A stretch of DNA of 64,000 nt from Archivesica marissinica. Its lineage: Eukaryota; Mollusca; Bivalvia; Venerida; Vesicomyidae. Shown here in pieces: positions 1-13,100 of this stretch. The position numbers and the translations under genes are program-made. The DNA lies in NCBI GenBank assembly GCA_014843695.1, contig CM026400.1, positions 44,484,126 to 44,548,125 of the forward strand, read 5' to 3'. The notes under the pieces were generated by a model. The model did no database searches and was not told where the DNA came from. It saw only the letters and a program-made list of their open reading frames with translations. Each line of letters opens with the position of its first letter. Position 1 is the stretch's first letter.

Positions 1-120
1 CATAACGCAACATCTTATTAGGGAATAACTGTAAAAACAAAGGATTCCAACTGAAAGGACGCTATTCATTTAGGGATAAATCAGACTTTATCTGCCAAGG
101 GAGGTAATAGAAAAGCCAGC
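1..120 (+). repeat. Element J fragment (dispersed repeat)
   Basis: The stretch with 'aaaaacaaaggattccaact' and 'ctgccaagggaggtaatag' recurs at about 5522-5640 and 62860-62935, and inverted at 27097-27220. This is a fragment of the element described at 5285-5640. Nothing gene-like is seen from here to 274. Confidence 0.55.
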
Positions 121-274
121 GAGGTCCCTTATTACGATTAAGTATGCTTATTAAACCATTATTTTCACGACATGAGGAGATTTGAGGGCCCTAAGGAGGA
201 TTAGTTCAAAACTAATTAGATCACCCTCTACAAATAAAGAAATCTATCTATCTCTATCTATAACTGCTTGAGCC

Positions 275-566
275 ATCATGTGTATAGTTTGTTTGTTTGT
301 TTTGTTTGTTTGTTTGTTTTGTTTGTGGGTCTAAAGTCCCACAAACAGCTTAGGTCATATGGAAACTGTCCAGATAGAGGAAGATGCCTGGTGTCCCTCC
401 GAACAAGCGCGGACCGGCACCCTGGTAGAACCACCGACCTTCCGCAAGTCAGCTGTATAACTTACTGAACTTATTCGACACTCCCCCATTGGGATTTGAA
501 GCTACAGCTGCAAGGGACAAGTGAGTTGAAGGCAATGACCATAACCACTCGGCCACGGAGGCCCCA
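275..566 (-). repeat. SINE-F copy, tRNA-like head
   Basis: Read on the minus strand, the head is 'cctccgtggccgagtggtta' (A-box-like) followed by 'tagcttcaaatcccaat' (degenerate B box). The body then has the recurring 'agaaccaccgacctt' and 'cttaggtcatatgg' segments (quoted as on the plus strand). The copy ends in a (TTTG)n run at 280-325. Other copies: 3090, 9140, 9620, 44150, 53148, and 61616 in the opposite orientation. Confidence 0.7.
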
Positions 567-725
567 GTGCGAATAGGAGTGTTATCATAATGTGAGCATT
601 GACACAGTGAGGCACTCACTAAAGATAACGATGAACAATGCGGGGTTTAGTCTTAGCCCCTGAAGCGGGTTTACACAGACGGTACTCAGATTCAAGAATA
701 CTGCAATAAAAATGGTAAAGGCTGT

Positions 726-960
726 GGAAGTCATGATAGCGCAGTGGTAGAGCGTTTGCTTCAGGTGTGAAAGACCCAGAGTTCGTGCCCAGCTGTAGCA
801 GTTACGATTGTGTCCATAGGCAAGACATCTAAATTACACATCGCCTCTTCTCTCTCCTTCGTGGCGATGGATTCCATCAAGAATGAGGTCTCGAGAGTGA
901 TTAATATAAGTTGTATAAACTTGTTTCGCAATCGAGCTAAAATAAATGTGTATAAAAAAA
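726..960 (+). repeat. SINE-B copy, full length
   Basis: Reference copy of the commonest SINE here. The tRNA-like head is 'ggaagtcatgatagcgcagt' with a B-box region 'agagttcgtgcccagctg'. The body is 'tggcgatggattccatcaag' and the tail is 'cgagagtgattaatataagt' followed by 'gcaatcgagctaaaataaat'. It ends 38 bp from the splice donor of receptor exon 10 and lies in the intron beyond that exon. Confidence 0.85.
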
Positions 961-997
961 ATTAAAATAGTACTTAGACTAAGATTCAATGCCTTAC

Positions 998-1141
998 CGA
1001 TATGTGGTGTGATGACGTACTGCCGGATATGTTACAAACTATCGTAGCGTCGGAGACGTCGACAATCTGCAGTTCACCAGTCCGTAACATATCAGAAATG
1101 ACATGGATTTCCGATAACTGAACAGATCTGAATCCGTTACC
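998..1141 (-). CDS. Receptor exon 10 (start of third IPT)
   Basis: Acceptor 'attgttaccag' before 1141 and donor TCG|GTAAGG after 998; 144 nt, phase 0 to 0. It encodes a peptide starting GNGFRSVQLSEIHVISDM and containing ATIVCNISGS. Joined to the end of exon 9 this gives 'LFIKGNGF', the IPT strand pattern seen as 'LEIKGNDI' in MET IPT4. The gene continues to the left of the window. Confidence 0.75.
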
Positions 1142-4100
1142 CTGGTAACAATAATAATAATATTATTATTAATAATAATAAACGAGAGAACTCATTTGAA
1201 CTATTAAGGCAATCTACCATGAGGCCCTCAACAAATTAAAACATGAAATAGCATAATGAAACATGTAAACAGTAACCAGTCAAACTTTCGTAGGAAATAA
1301 GATATAAGCTGCAAGAATTAATAATACGTATGGGTAGGACAACATCTAATGTTGTGGTCCGACCCAGTTGTGTATGTATGTAATATTACTTGGCAACATT
1401 AAACTGAGACTCATTAATCTCCGTCAAAACCTTCGTAAGTTTCCGTGAACTACGACCAGGACATGCGTTAGGTTTTTACCGTTAATATTTGAATCAAGTC
1501 AGTAAGTAAGTGTACCATAATCTAAAGCTATTTTACTTCGGAAATCCGATTATTAACGAAGTAAGTTCACGGAATATGCAAATGTCTCAGTTTAATATTG
1601 CCAAACAATACTTGTACCATTGTGATTGTGTGTATGTATACATATACAATAAAATATGATTAAACTAAACTAACATGGTAATTAATATTTTTCTTTTATG
1701 TTTTCCAACGAATGGTACTGTTCTCAATTTTCTCTGTCACTGTTTGAGTTTCGTATTCCTCCGCGGTTGGATCTACTTTTCGTATTTTAGCTATTTTCTG
1801 ATTATCGTGAATAGTTAATTACCGTCTCGGTGGCCTAGGGGATATGGCGTCCACCTACGGAGCGGGAGGTCGAAAGTTCGAATCTCGTCAGGGCTCGTTC
1901 TGATATGGCCGGTTGGTGAGCCGCCAGCTAGTTAAATAATGGTTACCTATTGCCTACCAGCCTGGCGCCTGGCATACAAGTATAGGATTCGGGAGGTACT
2001 GATGTTCATAAAAAAGAGGCGTCTCATGAGTCAGAAATGGCTGGCCCTTTAAATAGGGGCGACACTATAATAAACAAACACTTTACACTTTACTTTATAT
2101 AAAGCAATATATTCTAATGAGTATTGTTTTGTCTGTAGTTTATAATTTTCACAGAAACTAACTTGAAGAAGATTATACCGGAACTATTTCTTATTACGAA
2201 CATTCACACTAAAATAGGATTAACTCTTTCACCGCCAATGTCGCATAAAAGCGACTTTGTAAAAAAGTAGAGAACCCAATCGGACAGAACAGAACATGCC
2301 GTCTGATCAGGCTATATGCTGATTGCTCTTCAGACAGTGGAGCTGAAGCACCTGTCCGAATAGCAAACAACATAGATCCTGATCAGACGCGGCGTTACGC
2401 CGCGGCTGATCTGGATCTATGTTGTTTGGACATGCTCTGAATTTAATCGGCGCTGAAAGAGTTAAACAAAACTAATAACAATGAGTATTCTTAATTCTAA
2501 CACGACCCAGCTAATATACATACTTGTAGAGTAAAATCTACCTCGGGTTATTCTGCGATATACCTACCTTGAACTATGCTGCGCGCGCACCGTGTGTTGG
2601 CTATTCCATTTATACAATGCGTGTAAAGTTTTATGAATTAAAGTCACGTGATGTTTGTAAATACTACCGTGGGAAATTTGCGGAAGTGAGCTATTTTTAG
2701 AATCAGATAATCTCTTGTCCGTCTTTTTTGAACTTTTGTTCATTTATGCACTAGATTGATATTTTCCATAATAAATAACGTCATCGCACCTTACGCGGGA
2801 GGAAATTTCGAAAGCCAAATGCAGCGGAGTAGCACGGCGTTTGAAGAAAATACTCCTTTGATTCTCGTCTAAAATTATTAGAAGTAAGTCGTGTTAGAAT
2901 CGAAATAATAAGTATCAACCGTGGTATATCCCAGAATAACCCTCGTGTGTCGTTCTTATGCGTGTAAGCCTTCGGCCTTCGCGATATATTTCTACGCATA
3001 AGAATCTCAAACTCGGATTATTCTGCGATACACCAGGGTTGATACTTATTATTTCTTAAATATAATGGACAACTAGATATGAATGTTTGTTTTGCTTAAA
3101 GTCGCACCATCAGCTTAGAGCATAAGACAGTATGGCAACTCTCCAGGTATTAGTGGAAGAGGAAGATGCCGATTGCCCCTCCCCCACCTCCCTAGCAGTA
3201 GTGCAGATAGAACCACATACCATCCACATTGATTTAAACATAAATACAGTCAAACCTGTGTTAAGCAGCCAGCCAAGGGAATCGCAGAAAGTGGCTGCTT
3301 AGCACATGTGGCTGCTTAATAGAGGTCAAATGTGTAATAAAAACAACATATTGGGATTCTGGAAGCTGGCTGCTAAGCACAGGTGGCTGCTTAATAGAGG
3401 TCAAATGTATAATAAAAACAACATATTGAGATTCTGAAAGCTGGCTGCTAAGCACAGGTGGCTGCTTAATAGAGGTCAAATGTATAATAAAACAACATAT
3501 TTGGATTCTGGAAGCTGGCTGCTTAATACAGGTTGACTGCTTAATACAGGTTGGCTGCTTAATAGAGGTCAAATGTATAATAAAAACAACATATTGGGAT
3601 TCTGGAGACTGGCTGCTTAATACAGGTTGGCTGCTTAATAGAGGTGACCGCTAACACAGGTTTGACTGTACACACATCACAAATAATACTCTATATTGAA
3701 TAGTAGTCTAATATTAGCTGACAATGCGCTCACTACATTTTCATATTTACAACAATTAAACTAGCTTATAATGTGAGACAACACAGAGAACTACTGTTCA
3801 TTTTACACTGTGATATACATCTTAACCCTTTGCATGCTAGCGGTGAAAATAACAGTCAAATATATCATGGAGTGTCATTAGAATTGTGTCATATTCAGCT
3901 ACAAATAAGAAAAAAACATTAATGAATTGTTGTCTGCTACAATTGTTTGAACTATTTATAGCCTTTATTTTACCCAGCATGCAAAGAGTTACGTTTCATT
4001 CACTTAGTTTAACTTAACCCTTTCAGCACCACATACCTCTAAATATGCTTACAAAACGTGTAGATCCAGATGAGCTGGCTCTTGATGAGCCTTCTCATCA

Positions 4101-7100
4101 AGATCTGCACTGTTTGTCAGTAATATTTTACTATTTTTAGATAAAATTACCCATTTTGATAAATGAACTGGTCCAAATGTAATTTTCTGATCGATTTATT
4201 GGTCTAAAATTATCATGGAGCAGTCCATGTCAGTTACTTGGGGTTGAATGTGTTAATTATTTATATTATTTCTTTACGGAATACGAAATGTGCCTATATT
4301 TTTTTCTAAAAGGACACGAAGAATTCTACCTCTAAGGCAAGTGCATAGTTTCTATGTGGTGTCAGCATACATAAACTGAATCGAATGGTGCCTTAACATG
4401 ACAGACGGATATATCGTACAGTGGTAACACGCTGGACTGGTAATTCAGGGATCGCAGGTTCGATCCCCCGTCTGACCCTAATAAAATTAACAGTCTTTCA
4501 GATGGGACGTTAAACCGAGGTCTCGTGTCGGTGCTTTACACCGTGCACGTAAAAGAACCAGAGGAGACTCTGGAATGGGTCTCTCTCTGTATCATTGCAC
4601 TCTTCTCCAAAAATCTAAATTGACTAATCTCTTCAGGAGGCGTCGCTCATATGGGCAACCGGTAGCGATGATAAATAAACGTAAAACACACACACGCCTT
4701 AACATGTAACTCACTTTAATGAAAAGCTGAGTGTTGTTCTCTGACAAACTCATTCCACAGACCACAGGATCCTGAAGGACTTGTATACGTATGGACATAT
4801 ACATATACGAGCTCTGGATTGCTACATCCGGGATAACTGGTCTACTTGTTAGCAGAATTAGGTCATTAAAACTGTCTGTACGAGCTGGGACGGGTGGCGA
4901 ACGGCATATCACTGTATTGTCCCAATGGTAACACTTGGTAAAGATCTGAAACAAAATGCAAATATGAACAAGTTTCTGTATTATTATTATTATTCTTAAA
5001 TTCATATCAGTGTACATGCATGGTTATAATATTAGCATTTGTAAATATCGGAGACCATCTGAGTCTCTGAGCCTGAGACCAGGCCCCGAGGTTATAAAAC
5101 TTTTCTCAGATCTCAAACTCAAGCTCAAGTGATCTGATTGGTTGATTCTGAATGTGACTGTCAGCTGAACCAATCAGACGCTTCGGGTCTGAGTTTTGAG
5201 ATTGGAGACACGTTTTATAACCAGGTGCACGAAATATCATAAAGGTTTCTGCTTAGATATTTATCTTTGAGATTATTTATATCAATAACCATAAGGAGAG
5301 AGATATCGCTCAGTTACTGCCCCTGAATAATGCCCTCTTAAGTGGTTTCCTCTGTTTTTATCATTGTTTTGTTGCACAACATGCTATCAATTTCCATCCA
5401 CTTTCTCATCTTATAATTATTAAATTGCTACATCTCGACATATATCCTGGGTATTTATCTGTAAAAAAACTGTTAATTAATTAATTAATTAACATGATTT
5501 TGATAAAATCACATTTATCATACCACAGCAAAGTATTAAGGAAACAACAATAAAAACAAAGGATTCCCACTAATAGGACCAATATACATTTCGGGATAAT
5601 TCGGACTGTATCTGCCAAGGGAGGTAATAGAAAATAAACAACTTACTGAAGCTTGTTGGGAAACTGTCCACTGCTACCTTGAACAAAATTATTTATCCGA
5701 CACAATTTCGATAGAACACAATAAGACATATTAGCTAACCCTGGCTTATGATATAGTTGTTAATTCTAGTATGGAATATACACGAGGAAATACGCACCTC
5801 TGTGAGTAACTGCTTTTCCACATCCAACATGTACAAGTAATACGTTTCGTTAACATCATGAGTGTCCGCTCTAATTGTTAATTCAACTCCTCCGCTACAA
5901 GTATAAACAACACATTGATATTACTTGAAGAATAACTAATCGAAGAAGAATTTAGAAATGCTAAATATTATAGTCTATTTAAGCAAATATAATTTGTTTA
6001 TATTATTATTTTAAGTTTATTTAACGTCGCTACCGGTTGCTCATTTGAGCAAAACAACACCTTTCCTGTGCAGGCTCCAGCGGTTAACCAGTACTTTGGT
6101 ATACCAACCTCCGTAAGAAACTGCCAAGTTTTTCATATAAAGAGACACGGTCTAAGTGATGCTAGGTTACAGTGGTATACAAGTCAGCGACCGGAACCAC
6201 CAAGGCGGACCCGGAGGCGGACCTAAGATTTATTGATTTATTACAATTTCTTCAGTGAGCACTGAACATCAAAGGGCCATAACTCTGTCAGAAATGAAGC
6301 AAGCAGACGATATCACATATATACTCCATAATGAAGTTTCACGTATTCATACCAATTCAACACCTTTCTATGGGCGATTTTCTTTGCGGGCTTAATAAAC
6401 TTCACGGAATAAAGGTATTCAAGCTATACTGCTAATATAAAAAATATTCTTTAAACTAAGAGCTTTAAGCTAAGGATGCTAGGACAAATGTGCGTAACTT
6501 TGGACGGACTTAAAACGTAAATCCAAAAACAGCCCATACATGTTCAGAGCAAAGTGATAGATAACGTGCGTAGCTTTGGACGGACGGACGGACGGACGGA
6601 CGGACGGACGGAAAACGTAAAACCAAAACAGCCTATACATGTTCAAAGCAAAGTGATAGATAACGTGCGTAGCTTTGGACGGACGGACGGAAAACGTAAA
6701 ACCAAAACAGCCCATACATGTTCAAAGCAAAGTGATAGATAACGTGCGTAGCTTTGGACGGACGGACGGAAAACGTAAAACCAAAACATCCCATACATGT
6801 TCAAAGCAAAGTGATAGATAACGTGCGTAGCTTTGGACGGACGGAAAACGTAAAACCAAAACATCCCATACATGTTCAAAGCAAAGTGATCGATATTTGA
6901 CGAAACACATTATGATTTCGTAGCTGTCGACTTACCTAAATATTGTATTATTTGGTGAGACGGTTAAGAGTTTAGATGCTTCGTGGTATATAAATCCATA
7001 CGTCGTGGTCACACCATCTAGCTCTACAGTCAACTCTGTTTCATGGTCTCCTCCAGAAGCCGATGGAACGATGCAAGAGAACGAGGACTCACTAACTGGA

Positions 7101-10100
7101 CTGTGAACACAACAATGAACGTATTAAGCAAACACTGACGTATACTACTGTACGTTTAGGATAACTTGACAGTGACGTACAAGGGCTATACATGTCAGTA
7201 CAGGTAATTCAGGTCAATTTACAGTTATCGATATTATGATAATGTATTTTTTTCTTTTTAATCCGAAACACCGCTTACTGATTACCGAAAATCGCCGATT
7301 TACCTGTCTTGTGTTGTGGACATTGCCAACGGGAGTAAATATTGAGTGACGTCACTGTCAAGTTATCCTAAACGTACAGTACAGTACCAATTAAATTGTA
7401 AATTAGCAACTGCTTAATTTAACACTTTGCCTGGTGAGTAAATAAAATCACATTTGTAAACAACATAGATCCAGATCAGCCAACGCAGCGTCTGATCAGG
7501 ATATATGGTGTTGCTATTCAGACACGTGTTTAGCTTCACTATCTGAATGGCAAACAACACAGAGCCTGATCAGACGGCACGTTCTGTGTCGTCTGATATG
7601 GCTCTATGTTGTTTGCAAAAGTGATTTTATCTGCCGCTAGCATGCAAAGGGTTAAGCATAATGTTTCTCATTTTGAACGTTCATATTTTCATATATTACA
7701 TCTAAGCAAAACTAGCAATATTTCAGTCACATAAAGTTGCTTTCAGTTTCTGTTTATTATAAAACTGCACATTCAGTTGAAACCTGGTAACGTTATAACG
7801 ATTGAAACCTGGTAACGTTATAACGATTGAAACCTGGTAACGTTATAACGATTGAAAACTGGTAACGTTATAACGATTGAAACCTGGTAACGTTATAACG
7901 ATTGAAACCTGGTAACGTTATAACGATTGAAAACTGGTAACGTTATAACGATTGAAACCTGGTAACGTTATAACGATTGAAACCTGGTAACGTTATAACG
8001 ATTGAAAACTGGTAACGTTATAATGATTGAAACCTTGTAACGTTATAATGATTGAAACCTGGTAACGTTATAACGATTGAAACTGGTAACGTTATAAGAT
8101 TGAAACTGGTAACGTTATAACGATTGAAACCTGGTAACGTTATAACGATTGAAACCTGGTAACGTTATAACGATTGAAAACTGGTAACGTTATAACGATT
8201 GAAACCTGGTAACGTTATAACGATTGAAACCTGGTAACGTTATAACGATTGAAACCTGGTAACGTTATAATGATTGAAACCTTGTAACGTTATAATGATT
8301 GAAACCTGGTAACGTTATAACGATTGAAACCTGGTAACGTTATAATGATTGAAACATGGTAACGTTATAACGATTGAAACCTGGTAACGTTATAGTGATT
8401 GAAACCTGGTAACGTTATAACGATTGAAAACTGGTAACGTTATAACGATTGAAACCTGGTAACGTTATAACGATTGAAACCTGGTAACGTTATAACGATT
8501 GAAACCTGGTAACGTTATAATGATTGAAACCTTGTAACGTTATAATGATTGAAACCTGGTAACGTTATAACGATTGAAAACTGGTAACGTTATAACGATT
8601 GAAACCTGGTAACGTTATAACGATTGAAACCTGGTAACGTTATAACGATTGAAAACTGGTAACGTTATAACGATTGAAACCTGGTAACGTTATAACGATT
8701 GAAACCTGGTAACGTTATAACGATTGAAACCTGGTAACGTTATAATGATTGAAACCTTGTAACGTTATAGTGATTGAAACCTGGTAACGTTATAACGATT
8801 GAAAACTGGTAACGTTATAACGATTGAAACCTGGTAACGTTATAACAATTGAAAACTGGTAACGTTATGACAAGTGAAAACTGGTAACGTTATAACAATT
8901 GAAAACTGGTAACGTTATAACGATTGAAAACTGGTAACGTTATAACGATTGAAACCTGGTAACATTATAACGATTGAAACCTGGTAACGTTATAACGATT
9001 GAAACCTGGTAACGTTATAACGATTGAAACCTGGTAACGTTATAACGATTGAAACCTGGTAACGTTATAACGATTGAAACATGGTAACGTTATAACGAAG
9101 AGAGACTATAAATGACTATGAATATATTGTAAATCATGAGCTGTTTGCATGTTGTGGCTTAACGTCGCACCAACAGCTTAGGTCATATTGCGACTCTCCA
9201 GCTGTTATTGGTAGACGAAGATTCCGGGTGTCAATATTTCAGGTACGGGCGGGCACATGGCTAGAACCATCGACCTACCACAAGCTACCTTGATAGCTTC
9301 CTCACGTGAAAGAATTCGACACCCCAGTGGGATTCGAACCATGCATCATAGTATACTCTTGGTTATGGTCTCTTGTTTTTGTAATCCAGGGATAGCAGGT
9401 TCGATCCCCCATCTGACACTAATAAAATTAACAGTTTTTCAGGTGGGACTTTAAACGGAGGTCTCTTGTCGGTGCGTTACACTGTGCAGGTAAAAGAACC
9501 AGAGGAGACTCTGTAATGGGTCTCTGTCTGTATCATTGCACTATCCTCCAAAATATTTAAAATGACTAATCTAATACATCATAGAATACTCTTGGTTATG
9601 GTCTCTTTATCAGTGGGGGAGGAGGGAGGTTAACGTCTCACCAACGAGTTAGGTCATACGGCGACTCTCAAGCTGTTACTGATGGGGGAAGAGCTCAGGT
9701 GCCCATCCGAGCAGTATTCCAGGCACGAACGGGCACACGGGTAGAACCACCGACCTACCTACCTACTTACAGCGGTGAGGGAAATGTGATTTGAAGTCAA
9801 CGACCGTAACCACTGCAACAATGAGTAGTGAATAGCACACACTCGAGTAGTATTCTTACTATGAGTAGTGAATAGCACACACTCGAGTAGTATTCTTACT
9901 ATGAGTAGTGAATAGCACACACTCGAGTAGTATTCTTACTATGAGTAGTGAATAGCACACACTCGAGCAGTATTCTTACTATGAGTAGTGAATAGCACAC
10001 ACTAGAGTAGTATTCTTACTATGAGTAGTGAATAGCACACACTCGAGCAGTATTCTTACTATGAGTAGTGAATAGCACACACTCGAGCAGTATTCTTACT

Positions 10101-13100
10101 ATGAGTAGTGAATAGCACACACTCGAGCAGTATTCTTACTATGGGTAGTGAATAGCACACACTCGAGCAGTATTCTTATTATGAGTAGTGAATAGCACAC
10201 ACTCGAGTAGTATTCTTACTATGAGTAGTGAATAGCACACACTAGAGTAGTATTCTTACTATGAGTAGTGAATAGCACACACTCGAGCAGTATTCTTACT
10301 ATGAGTAGTGAATAGCACACACTCGAGCAGTATTCTTACTATGAGTAGTGAATAGCACACACTAGAGTAGTATTCTTACTATGAGTAGTGAATAGCACAC
10401 ACTCGAGTAATATTCTTATTATCTTGAACTAACATCAATATTTAGTATTATTATTTACCCTTTGACTTCACAGAACTTGCTTCCTATATGAACTGCTATG
10501 TCCTTGGCCATATCTAGGTTTTTACCATTGATTGTAACTGTACTTCCGCCGTCTGGAGGAGCCGACCGCGGTGTGATGTACAAAACGGTGGGTGGAGTTC
10601 CCTAATTGCAACAGATAATAACTACTGGTAATTAAAGTGTAAACTTTATTTATTTTACAACGATTGCGAAACACGTTCTAACAACTTATATTAATTACTC
10701 TCGTTGGCGCAGATGAAAGCGTACATGTGGTAATTCGTGTGGGAGGAAACAGGAGTACCCGAAGAAAACCCATATGTCCGATCTGGCGACCACAGTACCA
10801 TCTCACATACTTCCAGGTCCGAGGATCGAATGTGGTTTGCATTGGTGAGAAGCGAGCGTGCTAACCACTGCGCTAATCGGACAGCCAACGGGTGATATAG
10901 GGAGATATATGTGTTACGAGGTTTATCGAATTGCTCAACAAGCTACCGTTGATGGCTTAAAACAGTACTTATCTTCCATTAATATTCACCTACAGTTTAA
11001 TATGGCAAATGGAGGCCCGTATCTCAACTTTGTGACACAAGGCATTTAAATTCCATGTGACCTCTTCTCTCTCCCTCGTGGCGATGGATTCCATCAGGAA
11101 TGAGGTCGGTCTCGAGAGTGATTCATATAAGTTGAAATAACTTGTTTCACAATCGAGCTAAAATAAATTTGTATATAATACAGTTTAATTTAATCATATT
11201 TTATTGCTAATTTATATATAATACAATTACAAATATAAACATGATAACTATATGAACAAAATGATACAACAGCAATGCTATGTCCATACTTGAACACGGT
11301 GAGAACAACAGTCTAGAAGCACATGGGCTGGGAAATAAGTGTTACCAACATTAGGGAATGGCCTCCCCAATTCATCTACAGTGTTGAATATATTAAAAGT
11401 TTAAAACACTATGCTCTATAGTTAATATACAAAAAGTAAAAAGTGATTAATATAAGTAGTAATAACTTGTTTCGCAATCAAGCCAAAATAAATTTGTATA
11501 AACTAACGTCATCTGCTGACAATCAACAATCAAGCATACCAATCACCTGTTTGCGTAATTTATTCTGGGCATACTAACGATGCTAAAATGTAATTTGCTA
11601 AATTACAAATTTGGAAACATTTTCATTCAACTGACAACATTGTCAGTAAAATAAAGTAAAGTAAAGTAAAGTGTTTGTTTATTATAGTGTCATCCCTATT
11701 TAAAGGGCCTACCATTTATGACTTATGAGACACCTCTTTTGATGAACATCAGTACTTCCTGAATCCTATGCTTGCATGCAAGGCGCCAGGCTGGTAGGTA
11801 ATCGGTAACCATTATTTAACTAGTTATATCAGAACGAACCACTGACGAGATTCGAACCTACAACCTCCCATCCCGCTCCATAGGTGGACGCCTTAACCAC
11901 TAGGCCACGGAGACTGTGTTGAAGTGAAATGCAGGATCGTATGTAGAACGCTAGCGTTTCATTGTTTGTTTGTTTATTTATTTGTTTATTTGTTTGTTTG
12001 TTTGTTTGTTTGTTTGTTTGTTTGTTTGTTTGTTTGTTTGTTTGTTTGTTTGTTTGTTTGTTCAGGTTTTACAATGTTCGGCTATATCGCCGATGGCAAG
12101 CTTGCATAACAACACCTTTCCTGGAGCGGTTAACCAATACTTGATGAACCAACCTGCGTAATAAACAGTCAACTTTTTTTATTTAAATGAGACACAGCTT
12201 AAGTGGGGTTCGAACCCGTGACCATCAAGGATGATAGTTTACAGGGACCTTAACCACTTGAGGCGGACTTATATTAATAGTGTTGCGCATGTCAAGTGAT
12301 TCTACTTAACTCTCATTATACACATCGTATTAATCAGCTCAGCTACATAATATGATTTGAAGCGATAATGCACTTTATAGTGTGTTTGGTTATTATAGTG
12401 TCACCCCTATTGAAACATATGTATAGACAATATATTAATCCGATGTATTTTCGACGCCCAAATATGTTTAAATTAGAGAAATTAATTTGCACCAAAAATA
12501 GTTCAGAATTTCAGAAATTATGTAAGTTTATTATGATAATAATGTCACATACAAGAATGTAACAGGTATACTCTTTTTCCAAATGTGTGATATTTGTGTC
12601 TATAACTAAGAATACTATTGGAAATATTTATTCACCTTGACAATTGATATATTCCGTTTTGTGCTTTTGTTTTGTAGCCTCGTTTGTATGTCTTGTTTAT
12701 TGTAAATATTTGCATGTTATGTACATGTATTGAGTGAAATAAAAGAGATGTTCTGTTCTGAAAGGGCCAGCCATTACATCAGTATATCCCGAATCATATC
12801 CTTGTGGGCCAGGCGCCTGGCTGATAGGCAATCGGTAGCCATTATTTAACTAGCTGGCGGCTCACCAACCGGCCATATCAGAATGATCCCCTGACGAGGT
12901 TCGAACCTTCGACCCCCCACTCCGTAGACGGACGCATTAACCACTAGGCCACGGAGACGGACACTTTATATATATGTTTGTATTTTCTAGCATTTTGTGC
13001 AGTGTGTATTAATGATATAAGCGACGCCTCCTGAAGAGATTAGTCATCTTAGATTGTTGGAGGATAGTGCAATGATAGAGACAGAGACCCATTCCAGAGT

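Noticed and set aside
7783..9098. CRISPR-like regular array
   Set aside because: The repeat is head-to-tail with no variable spacers, in a eukaryotic intron; it is a minisatellite. The same applies to the arrays at 9823, 29168 and 34620.
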